Assembly: GCA_020445415.1 (NCBI GenBank)
Contig: JAGRGP010000011.1
Span: forward strand, 1 to 64,000
Source: Gammaproteobacteria bacterium
GTDB taxonomy: Bacteria; Pseudomonadota; Gammaproteobacteria; Chromatiales; Chromatiaceae
DNA length: 64,000 nucleotides
Reading direction: 5' to 3'
Part shown: positions 1 to 10,914 of the stretch, in pieces
Position numbering within the stretch: the stretch's first letter is position 1
How the letters are laid out: each line of letters begins with the position of its first letter
Made by a program: the position numbers and the translations under genes
Notes under the pieces: generated by a model
What the model saw: only the letters and a program-made list of their open reading frames with translations
Databases searched by the model: none
What the model was told of the DNA's origin: nothing

Positions 1-101
1 AGTGCCAGCAGGTGCCAGACAGAAACGATATTTTTATAGTTAATACAATAAGTTATGTATCGTTTGGTGCTTGTGGGTGCCTGTCAGTGCCAGACGTGGA
101 A
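1..101. repeat. Cluster of short repeats with an inverted repeat, downstream of guaA
   Basis: The heptamer GTGCCAG occurs at 2-8, 12-18 and 88-94, with the variant GTGCCTG at 76-82. Between them AAACGATA (23-30) and TATCGTTT (58-65) form a perfect 8-bp inverted repeat around an AT-rich 27-nt loop. GTGCC-type repeats around a hairpin resemble intergenic REP-like elements known in gammaproteobacteria, but that identity is inference. The left part is cut by the window edge. It lies just past the guaA stop codon and could also act in transcript termination. Confidence 0.45.
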
Positions 102-1679
102 TCATTCCCACTCGATGGTAGCCGGGGGCTTACCCGAGATGTCGTAGGCTACCCGAGAAATCCCTTTAACCTCATTGATGATGCGGCGCGATACCTCTTC
201 GAGAAAATCGAAGGGTAAATGAGCGAACCGGGCTGTCATAAAGTCCACGGTTTCCACGGCCCTAAGGGACACTACATACTCGTACTGCCGGGCATCCCCC
301 ACTACCCCCACCGAGCGCACGGGCAGGAACACGGCGAAGGCCTGGCTCACCCGATCATAGAGACCCTGATGGTGCAGCTCCTCGATAAAAATATGGTCGG
401 CCTGGCGTAATATATCGGCATAGTGCTTCCTGACCTCGCCCAGTATCCGCACCCCAAGACCCGGCCCCGGAAAGGGATGGCGGTACACCATCTCGTAAGG
501 CAGCCCCAGCTCCACGCCAATCTTGCGCACCTCATCCTTGAACAGCTCACGCAAAGGTTCCACCAACTCCAGTTTCATAAATTCGGGTAAGCCTCCCACG
601 TTATGATGGGACTTGATCACGTGAGCTTTACCGGACTTGGCACCGGCAGATTCGATGACATCGGGGTAGATCGTCCCTTGCGCCAAAAAGCAGACTTGGG
701 AGAGTTTTGCCGCCTCTTCCTCAAATATCTTAATGAACAAATTACCGATGATTTTGCGTTTCTGTTCAGGATCCCGTTCGCCAGCCAAGGCGTCCAAGAA
801 GCGTTGTTCCGCATCCACACGGATTACCTGCACCCCCATATGCTGGGCAAAGGTTGCCATAACTTGATCACCTTCCCCAAGACGCAGCAAGCCGTTGTCT
901 ACAAACACACAGGTGAGCTGGTCTCCGATGGCACGGTGCAGCAGTGCGGCGACCACCGACGAATCGACCCCGCCGGACAGACCCAATAGCACCTTGCCAT
1001 CCCTTACCTGGCTCTGAATCTGTGCAATGCTATCGTCAATGATTTGGCCCGGGGTCCAGAGTGCTTCACAACCGCAGATCTCAAACAGAAAATGGCCGAT
1101 GATACGCTGGCCTTGCCGGGTGTGCGTCACTTCGGGGTGAAACTGGATCCCGTAAAACCCCCGAATCTCGTCCGCCATCCCAGCCAGGGGCGCATTGTCC
1201 GTTTCGGCAATGACATGAAACCCGGGGGGCAACACCTCAACCCGGTCACCATGACTCATCCACACGTCGAGTATTCCGTAGCCTTCTGGTGTGGTATGGT
1301 CCTCGATGTCCCGCAGCAGCCGCGAATGACCCCGAGCCCGCACCTGGGCATAGCCATATTCCCGAGCATTCGACGAGACCACTTCCCCACCTAGCTGAGC
1401 GGCCATGGCCTGCATTCCGTAACATATTCCAAGTACCGGGACACCTAACGAAAACACCTGCTGAGGCACCCGTGGGGTGTCGTCCTCGGTTACCGTTTCC
1501 GGACCACCCGAGAGAATGATGCCGGATGGTCGGTGATTAGCGATCACTGCTTCGCAGTGGTCGTAGGGCCATATTTCGCAATACACGCCCGCCTCCCGGA
1601 CCCTTCTGGCAATGAGTTGGGTGTACTGGGACCCGAAATCCAGTATGAGGATACGGTGGGCGTGGATATCGGCACTCAT
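102..1679 (-). CDS. guaA: GMP synthase (glutamine-hydrolysing)
   Basis: Converts XMP to GMP with ATP and glutamine in the cytoplasm, the last step of guanine nucleotide synthesis. The 525-residue length matches the family. The N-terminal class I amidotransferase domain has the nucleophile Cys86 in GICYGMQ and the His181/Glu183 pair in FHPE. The ATP pyrophosphatase domain carries the P-loop SGGVDSS at 235-241. The C-terminal dimerisation domain ends in KPPATIEWE, the normal end of GuaA. The ATG is preceded by a strong AGGAGG ribosome site. It follows guaB by 16 nt on the same strand, a guaBA operon. Confidence 0.97.
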   Translation of the reverse strand: MSADIHAHRILILDFGSQYTQLIARRVREAGVYCEIWPYDHCEAVIANHRPSGIILSGGPETVTEDDTPRVPQQVFSLGVPVLGICYGMQAMAAQLGGEVVSSNAREYGYAQVRARGHSRLLRDIEDHTTPEGYGILDVWMSHGDRVEVLPPGFHVIAETDNAPLAGMADEIRGFYGIQFHPEVTHTRQGQRIIGHFLFEICGCEALWTPGQIIDDSIAQIQSQVRDGKVLLGLSGGVDSSVVAALLHRAIGDQLTCVFVDNGLLRLGEGDQVMATFAQHMGVQVIRVDAEQRFLDALAGERDPEQKRKIIGNLFIKIFEEEAAKLSQVCFLAQGTIYPDVIESAGAKSGKAHVIKSHHNVGGLPEFMKLELVEPLRELFKDEVRKIGVELGLPYEMVYRHPFPGPGLGVRILGEVRKHYADILRQADHIFIEELHHQGLYDRVSQAFAVFLPVRSVGVVGDARQYEYVVSLRAVETVDFMTARFAHLPFDFLEEVSRRIINEVKGISRVAYDISGKPPATIEWE

Positions 1680-1695
1680 GCAATGGTCCTCCTGA

Positions 1696-3162
1696 TCAGT
1701 CCCGGCGGTAGTTCGGTGCTTCTTTGGTAATGGTCACATCGTGCACGTGAGACTCTGCGATGCCGGCGTTGGTAACCCGCACGAACTCCGGTTTGGTGCG
1801 CATCTCATCGATATTGGCACAACCGGTATACCCCATGCTGGAGCGAATCCCACCGATCAGCTGATAGACGATGTTCAGCATACTGCCTTTGTAAGGTACC
1901 CTGCCCTCGATTCCCTCTGGTACCAATTTTTCGGCATCCACCGTCCCCTCCTGGAAATAGCGGTCGCTGGAGCCTTGCTTGCCCGACATTGCACCCAGTG
2001 AACCCATTCCCCGGTAGGATTTGTACGAGCGCCCCTGATATATCTCAATCTCACCGGGCGACTCATCGGTTCCGGCGAACAAACCGCCGATCATTACCGA
2101 GTAGGCACCGGCGGCGATAACCTTGGCGATATCCCCGGAATAACGCAACCCGCCGTCGGCGATAAGCGGAATTCCGCTTCCATCAAGCGCCTTCGCCACG
2201 TCGGATACCGCGGTGACTTGCGGGACCCCTACACCGGCAACGATTCGGGTAGTACAGATTGATCCGGGACCGATTCCCACCTTGACAGCATCGGCTCCCG
2301 CATCCACCAGCGCTCGCGCGGCGGAAGCTGTGGCGATGTTTCCTCCGATAACCTGGACCGCCGGGTAGTTCCGCTTCACCCACGCCACGCGCTCCAGCAC
2401 CCCTTGGGAATGGCCGTGCGCGGTATCCACGACGATCACATCGACCCCCCCGTTGACTAGCGCCTCCACCCGCTCCTCCGTGCCCTCGCCGGTCCCGACC
2501 GCAGCCCCCACCCGCAGGCGTTCCCGGTCGTCACGACAGGCGTGGGGATTTTCCTTGGCCTTTTGAATATCCTTGACCGTGATCAGCCCTCGCAGCTCGA
2601 ATGATTTGTTCACCACCAGTACCTTCTCGATACGGTGCTTGTGCAGGAGTTTTATCACCTCCTCCCGGCGAGCCCCTTCCTGAACCGTTACTAACCGTTC
2701 CTTGGGTGTCATGATGGAGGAAACGGGATCGCTCATACGGGTTTCAAACCGCAGATCGCGGCCGGTAACGATTCCCACCAGTTGGCTTCCGTCGGTAACC
2801 GGCACGCCCGAGATATTATGGGCACGGGTCAGCTCCATAACCTCGAAAATACTGGTTTCAGGTGAAACCGATATGGGATCCTGGATCACCCCGCTTTCGT
2901 ATTTCTTGACGCTCAGCACCTGTTGGGCCTGCTGGTACGGTGTCATGTTCTTATGAATAATGCCGATACCGCCCTCCAATGCCAGGGCGATGGCAAAACG
3001 AGACTCGGTCACCGTGTCCATGGCCGCCGATACCAGTGGGATACTCAGCTTGATCTCTCGGGTGAGCGAGGTGGAAAGATCCACGTCCTTGGGTAACACG
3101 GTAGAGTGTGCCGGCACGAGTAGCACGTCGTCGAATGTGAGGGCTTCCTGGATAAGGCGCAT
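1696..3162 (-). CDS. guaB: IMP dehydrogenase
   Basis: Oxidises IMP to XMP with NAD+, the committed step to GMP. The 488-residue protein has the (beta/alpha)8 barrel interrupted at about residues 93-205 by a tandem CBS (Bateman) domain. The catalytic loop GPGSICTTR places the active-site cysteine at Cys303, and the flap region follows in the C-terminal third. The start ATG has an AGGGAGG-type ribosome site. It is first in the guaBA operon, with a recognisable sigma-70 promoter upstream and a small hairpin in its leader. Confidence 0.97.
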   Translation of the reverse strand: MRLIQEALTFDDVLLVPAHSTVLPKDVDLSTSLTREIKLSIPLVSAAMDTVTESRFAIALALEGGIGIIHKNMTPYQQAQQVLSVKKYESGVIQDPISVSPETSIFEVMELTRAHNISGVPVTDGSQLVGIVTGRDLRFETRMSDPVSSIMTPKERLVTVQEGARREEVIKLLHKHRIEKVLVVNKSFELRGLITVKDIQKAKENPHACRDDRERLRVGAAVGTGEGTEERVEALVNGGVDVIVVDTAHGHSQGVLERVAWVKRNYPAVQVIGGNIATASAARALVDAGADAVKVGIGPGSICTTRIVAGVGVPQVTAVSDVAKALDGSGIPLIADGGLRYSGDIAKVIAAGAYSVMIGGLFAGTDESPGEIEIYQGRSYKSYRGMGSLGAMSGKQGSSDRYFQEGTVDAEKLVPEGIEGRVPYKGSMLNIVYQLIGGIRSSMGYTGCANIDEMRTKPEFVRVTNAGIAESHVHDVTITKEAPNYRRD

Positions 3163-3195
3163 TGTCGATCCTCCCTAAAACAGGTGGGCGGCCGG

Positions 3196-3214
3196 ATCGC
3201 CGAGAGTTGGCGAT
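3196..3214 (-). promoter_or_regulatory. Hairpin in the guaB leader
   Basis: ATCGCC and GGCGAT form a perfect 6-bp inverted repeat around a 7-nt loop. It lies between the predicted guaB promoter and the guaB start codon. It does not match the PurR operator. It could be an operator or a leader RNA structure; its role is unknown. Confidence 0.3.
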
Positions 3215-3231
3215 GACGGGTAAAACGGTTA

Positions 3232-3260
3232 ATTATAAAATTTGCGCCATTCAAGGTAAA
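3232..3260 (-). promoter_or_regulatory. Sigma-70 promoter of guaBA
   Basis: On the minus strand a perfect -10 TATAAT (3232-3237) follows TTTACC (3255-3260, 4 of 6 to the -35 consensus) at a 17-nt spacing. It points at guaB, with a predicted leader of about 60 nt. Confidence 0.65.
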
Positions 3261-3323
3261 CTCAGCGGCCAATGTTTTTCTTAGGTGGACAAACCGCCTC
3301 AGCCGGCCAGATTTGGATTTTCC

Positions 3324-4682
3324 ATGCCCCACTCGCTGGAACAGACAAGTTTCGAGAGAGACATATTCAGTGTCAGCCGCCTCAACACCGAGGTAAGAGC
3401 GGTATTGGAGGGCAGTTTTCCCCTGCTGTGGGTCGAGGGGGAGATATCCAACCTGGCGCGGCCCGCCTCGGGCCACCTCTACTTTTCCCTCAAAGACAAT
3501 CACGCCCAGGTGCGCTGCGCCATGTTCCGCATGAAGCGGAACTATCTTCGCTTTCAACCGGAAAACGGATTACAGGTACTGGTCCGTTGCCGAGTCAGCC
3601 TGTTCGAAGGCCGGGGAGAGTTTCAACTATTAATCGAGCATATGGAGCCCGCCGGCGAGGGAGCACTACGCCGGGCCTTTGACGAACTCAAGGGGAAGCT
3701 TGCCGGGGAAGGGTTGTTCGATAGCGCGCGGAAAACCCCGCTGCCGCCGTTTCCAAAGCGGATCGGCGTCATCACCTCCCCACAGGGGGCGGTGCTACAC
3801 GATATTACCACCGTGCTAAACCGCCGCTATCCGATCGCCGAGGTGATTGTCTACCCGGTGCCCGTACAAGGACAGGGAGCCCATCGAGTGATCGCGGATA
3901 TGATCAGTCTTGCAGACCGCAGAGGGGAATGTGATCTGCTGATTCTGGCGCGGGGCGGCGGATCTCTGGAGGATTTAGCGGCCTTTAACACCGAAGAGGT
4001 GGCCCGCGCTATCCATCGAACGAAGATTCCCCTGGTGTCGGCAATCGGGCATGAAACCGATTTCACGATTGCCGATTTCGTTGCCGACTTACGGGCGGCT
4101 ACCCCTACCGCAGCGGCGGAATTGGCCACTCCGGATCGGCGGGAGTTGAACGAGCAGATCGGTGCCCTTTGGCAACGGCTTGGATCCCATGCTCAGCGAT
4201 TGCAGTATCGTCTTGATTCCCGACTGACAGAGCTGCAACAACGCCTGGAACGTTGCCATCCGCGGAGCCGTCAACACCAAAGGCAACAGCGGATCGACGA
4301 GTTGGAGGGCCGATTAACCCAGACCGTGGCCCAGCATCTTCATGGCCACCGTGCCTTGTTCGCCAGCTTAGGTGCCCGGCTAAACGGCTCCACCCCGATC
4401 CACGCGTTAAGGCACTTGAAGCAACGCAACCTGTCGCTCGGGGCACGGTGTTTGTTTGCCATGAAAACACAGTTGGAATCACGAAACCAACAGTTGACGG
4501 CGCGGGCCTCCCGGCTACACACCCTGAGTCCGCTGGCAACACTGGAACGGGGCTATTCCGTGACCCGCAAACTCCCGGAGGGATCCATCGTTCATGACTC
4601 CGCCACATTGACCCCTGGCGATACCGTAGAAACCCAGCTGGCTCGAGGCCTGCTGATCTGCCGGGTTGACGAGATTCACTAG
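3324..4682 (+). CDS. xseA: Exodeoxyribonuclease VII large subunit
   Basis: Large subunit of the single-strand-specific exonuclease that acts with XseB in repair. An N-terminal OB fold (IFSVSRLN to about residue 100) is followed by the ExoVII domain with RGGGSLEDL and SAIGHETDFTIADFVADLR, and a coiled-coil C-terminal half. From the ATG at 3324 it is 452 residues, close to the E. coli length, and begins just before the conserved FSVSRLN block. An in-frame GTG at 3285 adds 13 residues; neither start has a strong ribosome site. It is divergent from guaB, the common arrangement. xseB is not in the window. Confidence 0.95.
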   Translation: MPHSLEQTSFERDIFSVSRLNTEVRAVLEGSFPLLWVEGEISNLARPASGHLYFSLKDNHAQVRCAMFRMKRNYLRFQPENGLQVLVRCRVSLFEGRGEFQLLIEHMEPAGEGALRRAFDELKGKLAGEGLFDSARKTPLPPFPKRIGVITSPQGAVLHDITTVLNRRYPIAEVIVYPVPVQGQGAHRVIADMISLADRRGECDLLILARGGGSLEDLAAFNTEEVARAIHRTKIPLVSAIGHETDFTIADFVADLRAATPTAAAELATPDRRELNEQIGALWQRLGSHAQRLQYRLDSRLTELQQRLERCHPRSRQHQRQQRIDELEGRLTQTVAQHLHGHRALFASLGARLNGSTPIHALRHLKQRNLSLGARCLFAMKTQLESRNQQLTARASRLHTLSPLATLERGYSVTRKLPEGSIVHDSATLTPGDTVETQLARGLLICRVDEIH

Positions 4683-4740
4683 CCCATGATTTTCAGGAGA
4701 CCGCTGCATCCATATCGGGCGCGGACTGTCGTGCCGGAAA

Positions 4741-5931
4741 ATGTTTGATCCCAAATCGGTGTGGACCACTGCGGTCATTGCCTCCCTAGTCGCCCTGGGG
4801 CCCCTGTCGACCGATATGTATCTGCCCGCCTTCCCAGCCTTGGTGCTCGCGTTTGGCGCACGCATGAACCAAGTACAACAAACTCTCAGCATTTTTTTGG
4901 TCGGGTTTGCCCTCGCCCAGCTATTGTACGGCCCGTTGTCCGATCGTTTCGGACGCAAGCCTATGCTGCTGGCGGGGATGTTGTTGTTCTTGCTGAGCAG
5001 TATCGGTGCAACGCTGACTCAATCCATCGAACAGCTCAGTGTGCTACGGCTGTTGCAGGCCATTGGTGGCAGCGCAGGACCCGTTCTCGGCAGAGCTATG
5101 GTCCGGGATATTCACGGGCCGGCCGAATCGGCCAGATTACTCTCCTATATCGGTACGGCCATGGCGGTGGCACCCGCCGTGGCGCCAATCGCAGGCGGAT
5201 ATCTCACCCTCTGGTACGGTTGGGAATCGGTGTTCCTTTTCCTCGCCATCTACGCGGCCGCCGGTATCGGGATGCTCAGCCTGCGGGTTCCGGAAACGGC
5301 CCCGCCCGGCAGTCACCACCCACTGAACCCCAAGGCACTACTCTCCGGCTACCGCCGGTTGCTGAAACATCCCACGTGGCGTTGGTATACACTCTGCTGT
5401 GCATTTTCCTTCAGCGGTCTGTTTTCTTTTCTCTCCGGTTCCGCTTTCGTGATAATCAATTACTACGGTTACCGGGAAGAGCAATTTGGGCTGCTATTCG
5501 CGTTGGTGGTTATCGGTTACATGTGTGGCACCCTGATTGCCGGACGTTTGGTCCGTACCCAGGGAATCGATCGACTGCTTGGTAGCGGGGCTATGATCGC
5601 CGCAGTCAGCGGTGCCGTCATGGCCATTTTGGCAGTCGCCGAGGTCCACAGCGTGTGGGCAGTAATCGTCCCGCAGACTCTGTATATGCTTGGCACCGGT
5701 ATCGTCATGCCACAGTCCATGGCGGGAGCACTCGTCCCGTTTCCGCGAATGGCTGGAACCGCCTCGGCGCTACTCGGATTTGTGCAGATGGGGTTGGCCG
5801 CTCTAATTGGTATTGTGGTTGGACACTACCATGATGGGGGCCCCCTCTCCATGTCCCTTGCGATCGGAATCATGGGGTTGATGACCTTGATATGCTATTG
5901 GCTACTGCGCACATCCACCCCTGAAAGATAA
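4741..5931 (+). CDS. Bcr/CflA family MFS drug exporter
   Basis: Predicted inner-membrane, proton-driven efflux permease with about 12 transmembrane helices in 396 residues. The loop 2-3 signature GPLSDRFGRKP is present after helix 2, and the N-terminal LSTDMYLPAFPAL segment is typical of the Bcr/CflA subfamily (bicyclomycin, chloramphenicol, sulfonamide export in characterised members). The substrate cannot be deduced here. It starts 58 nt after xseA on the same strand and may be cotranscribed. It ends facing der, which is convergent. Confidence 0.85.
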   Translation: MFDPKSVWTTAVIASLVALGPLSTDMYLPAFPALVLAFGARMNQVQQTLSIFLVGFALAQLLYGPLSDRFGRKPMLLAGMLLFLLSSIGATLTQSIEQLSVLRLLQAIGGSAGPVLGRAMVRDIHGPAESARLLSYIGTAMAVAPAVAPIAGGYLTLWYGWESVFLFLAIYAAAGIGMLSLRVPETAPPGSHHPLNPKALLSGYRRLLKHPTWRWYTLCCAFSFSGLFSFLSGSAFVIINYYGYREEQFGLLFALVVIGYMCGTLIAGRLVRTQGIDRLLGSGAMIAAVSGAVMAILAVAEVHSVWAVIVPQTLYMLGTGIVMPQSMAGALVPFPRMAGTASALLGFVQMGLAALIGIVVGHYHDGGPLSMSLAIGIMGLMTLICYWLLRTSTPER

Positions 5932-6083
5932 CCTAGGTGGAAATCCGCGTCATGCTGTTCCCCCCAACCGCAACAATCTGCCGAGGGCGATACTCAGGCC
6001 CAGAGTGCTCCTGATAGAAATTTGGCCAGTCACTGCCCCGAGCGCCGCTAGCTCAATATCACCTACCTGGGGTATTGCGGTGC

Positions 6084-7481
6084 CTATTTTCTATTCACAA
6101 ATTTCTTGAGCCGCTGGCGCTTGCTGATCTGGCGGGGGGTGAGCATGTTCTTCCTGCCTTGAAAGGGGTTTTCACCCGACTTGAACTCGATGCGAACCGG
6201 GGTCCCTTGCAAACCCAGTGCCTCCCGAAATCGGTTGACCAGATACCGTTTATAGGTCATCGGCACCGCTTCCGTCTGATTGCCGTGGATGACGATGATC
6301 GGCGGATTCTTGCCTCCTTGGTGCGCATAACGGAGCTTGATCCTGCGACCGTGCACCGTCGGTGGTTGATGTTCGCGCACGGCGCTCTCCAAGACCCTCG
6401 TCAGTTGGGGTGTGGACAGATCTCGCAAGGCATTGGCACCCGCCGTATCCAGCAGTGGATAGAGATTCCCGACACCGGATCCATGCAAGGCGGATATATA
6501 TTGCCGGCTGGCGAAATCGAGAAAGGGGAGTTTACGCTCTAGCACTTCCTTGATCTTTTCCCGCTGCCCTAGATCCAACCCGTCCCATTTGTTGACCACC
6601 AGCACTAATGCCCTGCCACTCTCCAAGATATGCCCCGCCAGGCTCGCATCCTGTTCCCCAATCCCTTGACGGGCATCCAACACCAGCATAACCACGTTGG
6701 ACTGCTCAATGGCATCGAGCGTTTTGATAACGCTAAATTTCTCGACCACATCATCAACACGTGAGCGGCGCCTTACGCCAGCGGTATCGATGAGGGTGTA
6801 GCGCTTTCCAGCATGCGTATAGCCAATGAAAATACTGTCCCTGGTGGTACCCGGCTGATCGAACGTCACCACCCGCTCCTCGCCCAGCATGCGGTTAACC
6901 AAGGTGGATTTACCCACATTGGGCCGCCCCACCACGGCGATCTTTAGTCCACTGTCCTCGGGGACGTCCGGGTGGCTGTCCTGGGACTGTCCGCTAGCAG
7001 TCAACAGGGCATCGATCAATGCCCGTACCCCGTGCCCATGAGCGGCCGCGATGGGAACCGGTTCACCGAGACCGAGAACATGGAACTCGATTTTCGCCAG
7101 CTCCCGATCCAGATTTTCACTCTTGTTGACTACCAGCGTTATCGGCTTGCCAGTACGTCTCAGACTTGTGGCGATTAATTCATCACCTGCCGTGCAACCG
7201 CTCTTGGCGTCTACCATCAACAGGACGTGATCGGATTCTGTTACCGCCGCCCGAGCTTGCCGGTCCATGAGCAGATCCACTCCACCATCCACTCCGCTGA
7301 GTCCACCGGTGTCAACCACCACATAGGGCTTGGAACCCAGCCGCCCCACGCCGTACTGTCGGTCTCGCGTCAGTCCCGGTTGGTCGGCGACCAACGCGTC
7401 ACGGGTCCGCGTGAGGCGATTAAACAGCGTGGATTTACCCACGTTTGGGCGGCCTACCAAGGCGATCACGGGCAGCATCAA
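6084..7481 (-). CDS. der: Ribosome-assembly GTPase Der (EngA)
   Basis: Essential GTPase for 50S subunit maturation, with the family's tandem G domains followed by a KH-like domain. G domain 1 has GRPNVGKS (10-17), DTGG (57-60) and NKSE (118-121); G domain 2 has GRPNVGKS (184-191), DTAG (231-234) and NKWD (296-299). The basic C-terminus ([10 protein letters not shown]) is typical. It is the last gene of the hisS-yfgM-bamB-der order seen in E. coli, with 17 nt between bamB and der. The first domain's fourth motif has Glu in place of Asp. Confidence 0.97.
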   Translation of the reverse strand: MMLPVIALVGRPNVGKSTLFNRLTRTRDALVADQPGLTRDRQYGVGRLGSKPYVVVDTGGLSGVDGGVDLLMDRQARAAVTESDHVLLMVDAKSGCTAGDELIATSLRRTGKPITLVVNKSENLDRELAKIEFHVLGLGEPVPIAAAHGHGVRALIDALLTASGQSQDSHPDVPEDSGLKIAVVGRPNVGKSTLVNRMLGEERVVTFDQPGTTRDSIFIGYTHAGKRYTLIDTAGVRRRSRVDDVVEKFSVIKTLDAIEQSNVVMLVLDARQGIGEQDASLAGHILESGRALVLVVNKWDGLDLGQREKIKEVLERKLPFLDFASRQYISALHGSGVGNLYPLLDTAGANALRDLSTPQLTRVLESAVREHQPPTVHGRRIKLRYAHQGGKNPPIIVIHGNQTEAVPMTYKRYLVNRFREALGLQGTPVRIEFKSGENPFQGRKNMLTPRQISKRQRLKKFVNRK

Positions 7482-7498
7482 TCGCGCTCCAGGTAAGG

Positions 7499-8827
7499 TC
7501 AGTAGTTTTCTCTGGAGCCCGCGGGAAGCGTGGAATCAAACCCGGACGACTCCGCGTCGTAATCCCGTTGTATCCTGGTTCCGAAATCTGGGGTATCGGT
7601 AATTCCAGTCTCATCACCGCCAATAGGATCGAGGGTACCGAAATAGTAGCGAGTGCTCTCACCACCCTGGGAGTCACCAACGGCGAAAACCGCCAGATCC
7701 CCCCCTGTCCCGTAGACGTAGAGCCTGTCGTCGGCGACTATCGGAGACAGGATGGGCTCACTGCCGACACGCACCCGCGCCACCAATCCCCCATCCACGC
7801 TAGACAACCAATGCAGATAACCTTCGAAATCGCCGACCACCACATAATCTCCAAGCACCGCTGGCGCAGAGAGCCCCCGATTCAACAAGTCCTTGTTTTT
7901 CCATAGAGCCACGCCATTTCCGGGATCAAATGCCCAGACCTGCCCCGCGGCATCCGACACATAGAGGCCACGCCAATCGGCCCGAATATCGGAGTACGCC
8001 GAAAGGTCCTTGCGCCAGAATACGCTCCCGTTGTCCTCGCCCACCGCCGCCAGCTGCCCTTGATAGGTGGTGACAAAGACGAGCCCGCCCATGACCAGGG
8101 GATCACCGTCAATATCCACCATCCGCTCCAGTTCAGACCGGCCACTGGGTAGAGTCACCGATGTCTCCCAGAGCAGAGTGCCGTTCAGTATGTCCAAGGC
8201 AACCAGTTTACCCGAGGCGAACCCCACCAGAACCCGGCCGCCACTAACCGCCGGCGAGCTGCTGCCATGAAGGGTCAGAACCGGAATCGGACGCTCGTAG
8301 AGCCATATCTGCCTGCCATCCAGCACATCAAATCCAAACAGTTTGCCATCCACGGTATGAACAACAACCACCCCCAGGGCACTCTTGGGGACCGACAGAA
8401 TCTCACTGCTAACCGGAGCCCGCCACTGCTCCTCTCCGGTCTCGGAACTTAATGCCACCAGCTCCGCATCCCGTGTACCCACGAAGACAAGTTCGCCATC
8501 CACACCTGGCCCGCCAGAAATTTCCAGCCCGGTTTGCACCCGCCAAAGCGGCTTACCGGTGATCGCATTCAAGGCCATCACTATCCCATCGCCACTGGCG
8601 ATGAACAGCCTTTCTCCATCCACCTGCGGAACCAATTTAGCCGATTTCTCGTCGGCTCCCTGGCCCACGGTGCCGGCCCAAAGCTGATGAATCTGAAATT
8701 GATTACTGATCGGAACCAACTCCGCAGGTGGGTCGGTAACTTCTTCCGGCGCCAGCCAGCCAAATGGGTTCATTGACCCGCACCCGCTGACCAATAGGGC
8801 CAAAACTGCCGGAACAAGCCGCTTCAT
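7499..8827 (-). CDS. bamB: Outer membrane assembly lipoprotein BamB
   Basis: Beta-propeller subunit of the BAM complex that inserts outer-membrane proteins, acting from the periplasmic face. I place the start at the ATG encoding [16 protein letters not shown], which gives a lipoprotein signal with lipobox LVSGC and a GAGGG ribosome site; an earlier in-frame ATG at 8860 would extend into yfgM. The mature protein has PQQ-like repeats (for example [18 protein letters not shown]). The C-terminus has an extra tail of about 50 residues beyond the propeller, rich in Asp, Gly and Ser. It is 10 nt downstream of yfgM. Confidence 0.93.
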   Translation of the reverse strand: MKRLVPAVLALLVSGCGSMNPFGWLAPEEVTDPPAELVPISNQFQIHQLWAGTVGQGADEKSAKLVPQVDGERLFIASGDGIVMALNAITGKPLWRVQTGLEISGGPGVDGELVFVGTRDAELVALSSETGEEQWRAPVSSEILSVPKSALGVVVVHTVDGKLFGFDVLDGRQIWLYERPIPVLTLHGSSSPAVSGGRVLVGFASGKLVALDILNGTLLWETSVTLPSGRSELERMVDIDGDPLVMGGLVFVTTYQGQLAAVGEDNGSVFWRKDLSAYSDIRADWRGLYVSDAAGQVWAFDPGNGVALWKNKDLLNRGLSAPAVLGDYVVVGDFEGYLHWLSSVDGGLVARVRVGSEPILSPIVADDRLYVYGTGGDLAVFAVGDSQGGESTRYYFGTLDPIGGDETGITDTPDFGTRIQRDYDAESSGFDSTLPAGSRENY

Positions 8828-8837
8828 CGTGCTGCCC

Positions 8838-9467
8838 TCAGAGATTCGCTGCCAGGTCATCCATCTTCATCTGCACCAGAACCGGATTCCCTACCTGATT
8901 ATCAAGTGCCTCTTGGTAAGCCGCTTTGGCCGCTTGGATATCTCCCCGGGCACCGGCGATGTCACCCCTAAGCTCTGCAAACTCACCGCGATAACCATCA
9001 TCCCCGGCGGCGGCCACCTGCGCCGCGGCGGCATCAAGTTGACCCTCACTCAGCAGGATACGCACCAGCCTGATCCGAGCAATCTGTTTAAGTGAATTAT
9101 CGGATGCATTCTCCAAGGCCCATTTGAGCTGTGCGACCGCCGCAGGCCCGTCCCCCTGTTCCAGACTCGCCTTGGCAAGGCTCAAGGCGGCAAATACCGC
9201 ATAGGTCGTTCCGGCATGTTCCTTCATCAGCATTTCTGCCTGAGCGCTGGCCCGTTCCGTCTCCCCCCGCTGCATGAACTGGTTCATCTGCTCAAATTCC
9301 AAAGAGGCCTGGTTGGAGATAGATTCATTGTACTCTACCCAGTACTTCCATCCGAACACCGCGCCCAGCCCCAGGACAACGCCGCCCACCACGGATTTGC
9401 CATTCTCCTTCCACCATTTTTTCAGCGCTTCAACTTGCTCTTCTTCTGATAAATTTGGGTTTACCAT
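8838..9467 (-). CDS. yfgM: YfgM-like TPR membrane protein
   Basis: Single-pass inner-membrane protein with a cytoplasmic N-terminus (LSEEEQVEALKKWWKENGK), a transmembrane helix at about 23-42, and a periplasmic tetratricopeptide domain to residue 209. In E. coli YfgM is an ancillary subunit near SecYEG that works with periplasmic chaperones. Length, topology and position between hisS and bamB all match. The ATG has a GAGG-type ribosome site. Confidence 0.9.
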   Translation of the reverse strand: MVNPNLSEEEQVEALKKWWKENGKSVVGGVVLGLGAVFGWKYWVEYNESISNQASLEFEQMNQFMQRGETERASAQAEMLMKEHAGTTYAVFAALSLAKASLEQGDGPAAVAQLKWALENASDNSLKQIARIRLVRILLSEGQLDAAAAQVAAAGDDGYRGEFAELRGDIAGARGDIQAAKAAYQEALDNQVGNPVLVQMKMDDLAANL

Positions 9468-9551
9468 AATCTCCTCGCTACCCTACCCAATTCGGAGTCT
9501 ACGCCAGCCAGCAACGGCCCAAGTTGGGATCCAATTCATTCGCTCAAGATT

Positions 9552-10847
9552 TCAACGACAGACAAAAGCGCCATTATTGCACCCCATCTTCCCAAGAAAT
9601 TCCACCAAAGCCGCCTGGGTGATCTCCTGTTGCTCGGTGTCGTCACGCAGGGATTTAATGCCAACCGTACCACGGCCGAGCTCCTCTTCACCCAGGATCA
9701 ACGCGAACCGCGCTCCACTGCGATCAGCCCGTTTGAACTGGCTCTTGACGCTCCCCCCGCCGCAATGGGTTAGCAGTTGCAGCCCGGGCAAGGCAGTACG
9801 TAACGTCTCTGCCAGGATCATCCCGTGACGCTGTGGCTCGTCGCCGACCAGTACCAGGTAGGCGTCGGGACGCCCCATATCCAGCCGCGGCAAGCCCTGC
9901 TCAAGCAGTAAAATCAAACGTTCAACACCCATCGCAAAACCGATACCCGGCGTGGCGCGTCCACCCAGTTGCTCAACCAGCCCATCGTACCGGCCGCCGG
10001 CACAGACCGTTCCCTGGGCGCCTAGCCGAGCGGTTACCCATTCGAAGACCGTGCGGGAATAGTAATCCAGGCCCCGTACCAGCCGGTGGTTAATCTGATA
10101 GCCGATACCCAGCTCATCCAGGCCACGCCGAAAGGTATCGAAGTGTTCCCGGGATTCCGTGCCGAGATAGTCCATCAATACGGGGGCCTGACCCAGAACC
10201 TCACGCAGATCCGGATTTTTCGAATCCAGGATACGCAGCGGATTGCTATCCAGACGACGCCGGCTTTCCTCGTCCAGAAGCTGACGGTGTGCGGATAGAT
10301 ACTTTACCAGCGCCTCTCGGTATAACAATCGCTCTGCGGAGCTGCCCAGTGTATTAATCTGCAGTTCCAATCCATCCAAACCCAGCTCACGCCAAAAGCG
10401 GTGGGTAATGGCAACGATCTCGATATCGATATCAGGGCCCTCCATTCCGAAGGCTTCGGCCCCAATCTGATAAAATTGCCGGTACCGGCCCTTCTGAGGC
10501 CGCTCGTGCCGAAACATCGGGCCGGCGTACCAGATACGCTGTACCTGGTTGTGAAAAAGGCCATTCTGTATCCCCGCCCGCACGCACCCCGCGGTACCCT
10601 CCGGCCGCAAGGTCAAACTATCGCCATTGCGGTCGGCGAAGGTATACATCTCCTTCTCTACGATATCGGTAACGTCCCCAATCGAACGGCGAAACAGCTC
10701 GGTCGGTTCGGCCACCGGCGTTCTGAGCTCGCGGTATCCATATCTCCCGAGTACATCCACCACCCGTCCCTCGAGAAACCGCCAGAGTCCACTTTGCTCG
10801 GGGAGGATATCGTGCATGCCACGAATCGCCTGAATATTCTTCGCCAT
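9552..10847 (-). CDS. hisS: Histidyl-tRNA synthetase
   Basis: Class II aminoacyl-tRNA synthetase charging tRNA-His. In 431 residues the class II motifs appear in order: motif 2 [15 protein letters not shown], histidine motif [13 protein letters not shown], the GGRYDGL block, motif 3 [11 protein letters not shown], then the anticodon-binding domain from about residue 330. It precedes yfgM. A 67-nt gap separates it from rodZ, where many relatives carry ispG; no ispG remnant is visible. Confidence 0.96.
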   Translation of the reverse strand: MAKNIQAIRGMHDILPEQSGLWRFLEGRVVDVLGRYGYRELRTPVAEPTELFRRSIGDVTDIVEKEMYTFADRNGDSLTLRPEGTAGCVRAGIQNGLFHNQVQRIWYAGPMFRHERPQKGRYRQFYQIGAEAFGMEGPDIDIEIVAITHRFWRELGLDGLELQINTLGSSAERLLYREALVKYLSAHRQLLDEESRRRLDSNPLRILDSKNPDLREVLGQAPVLMDYLGTESREHFDTFRRGLDELGIGYQINHRLVRGLDYYSRTVFEWVTARLGAQGTVCAGGRYDGLVEQLGGRATPGIGFAMGVERLILLLEQGLPRLDMGRPDAYLVLVGDEPQRHGMILAETLRTALPGLQLLTHCGGGSVKSQFKRADRSGARFALILGEEELGRGTVGIKSLRDDTEQQEITQAALVEFLGKMGCNNGAFVCR

Positions 10848-10914
10848 CTTAAGGTGCTTTCCAAAGTGTTGCTCGAGAAACCGGTCTAGATTCTCGACCG
10901 CGGAATACCGGATT

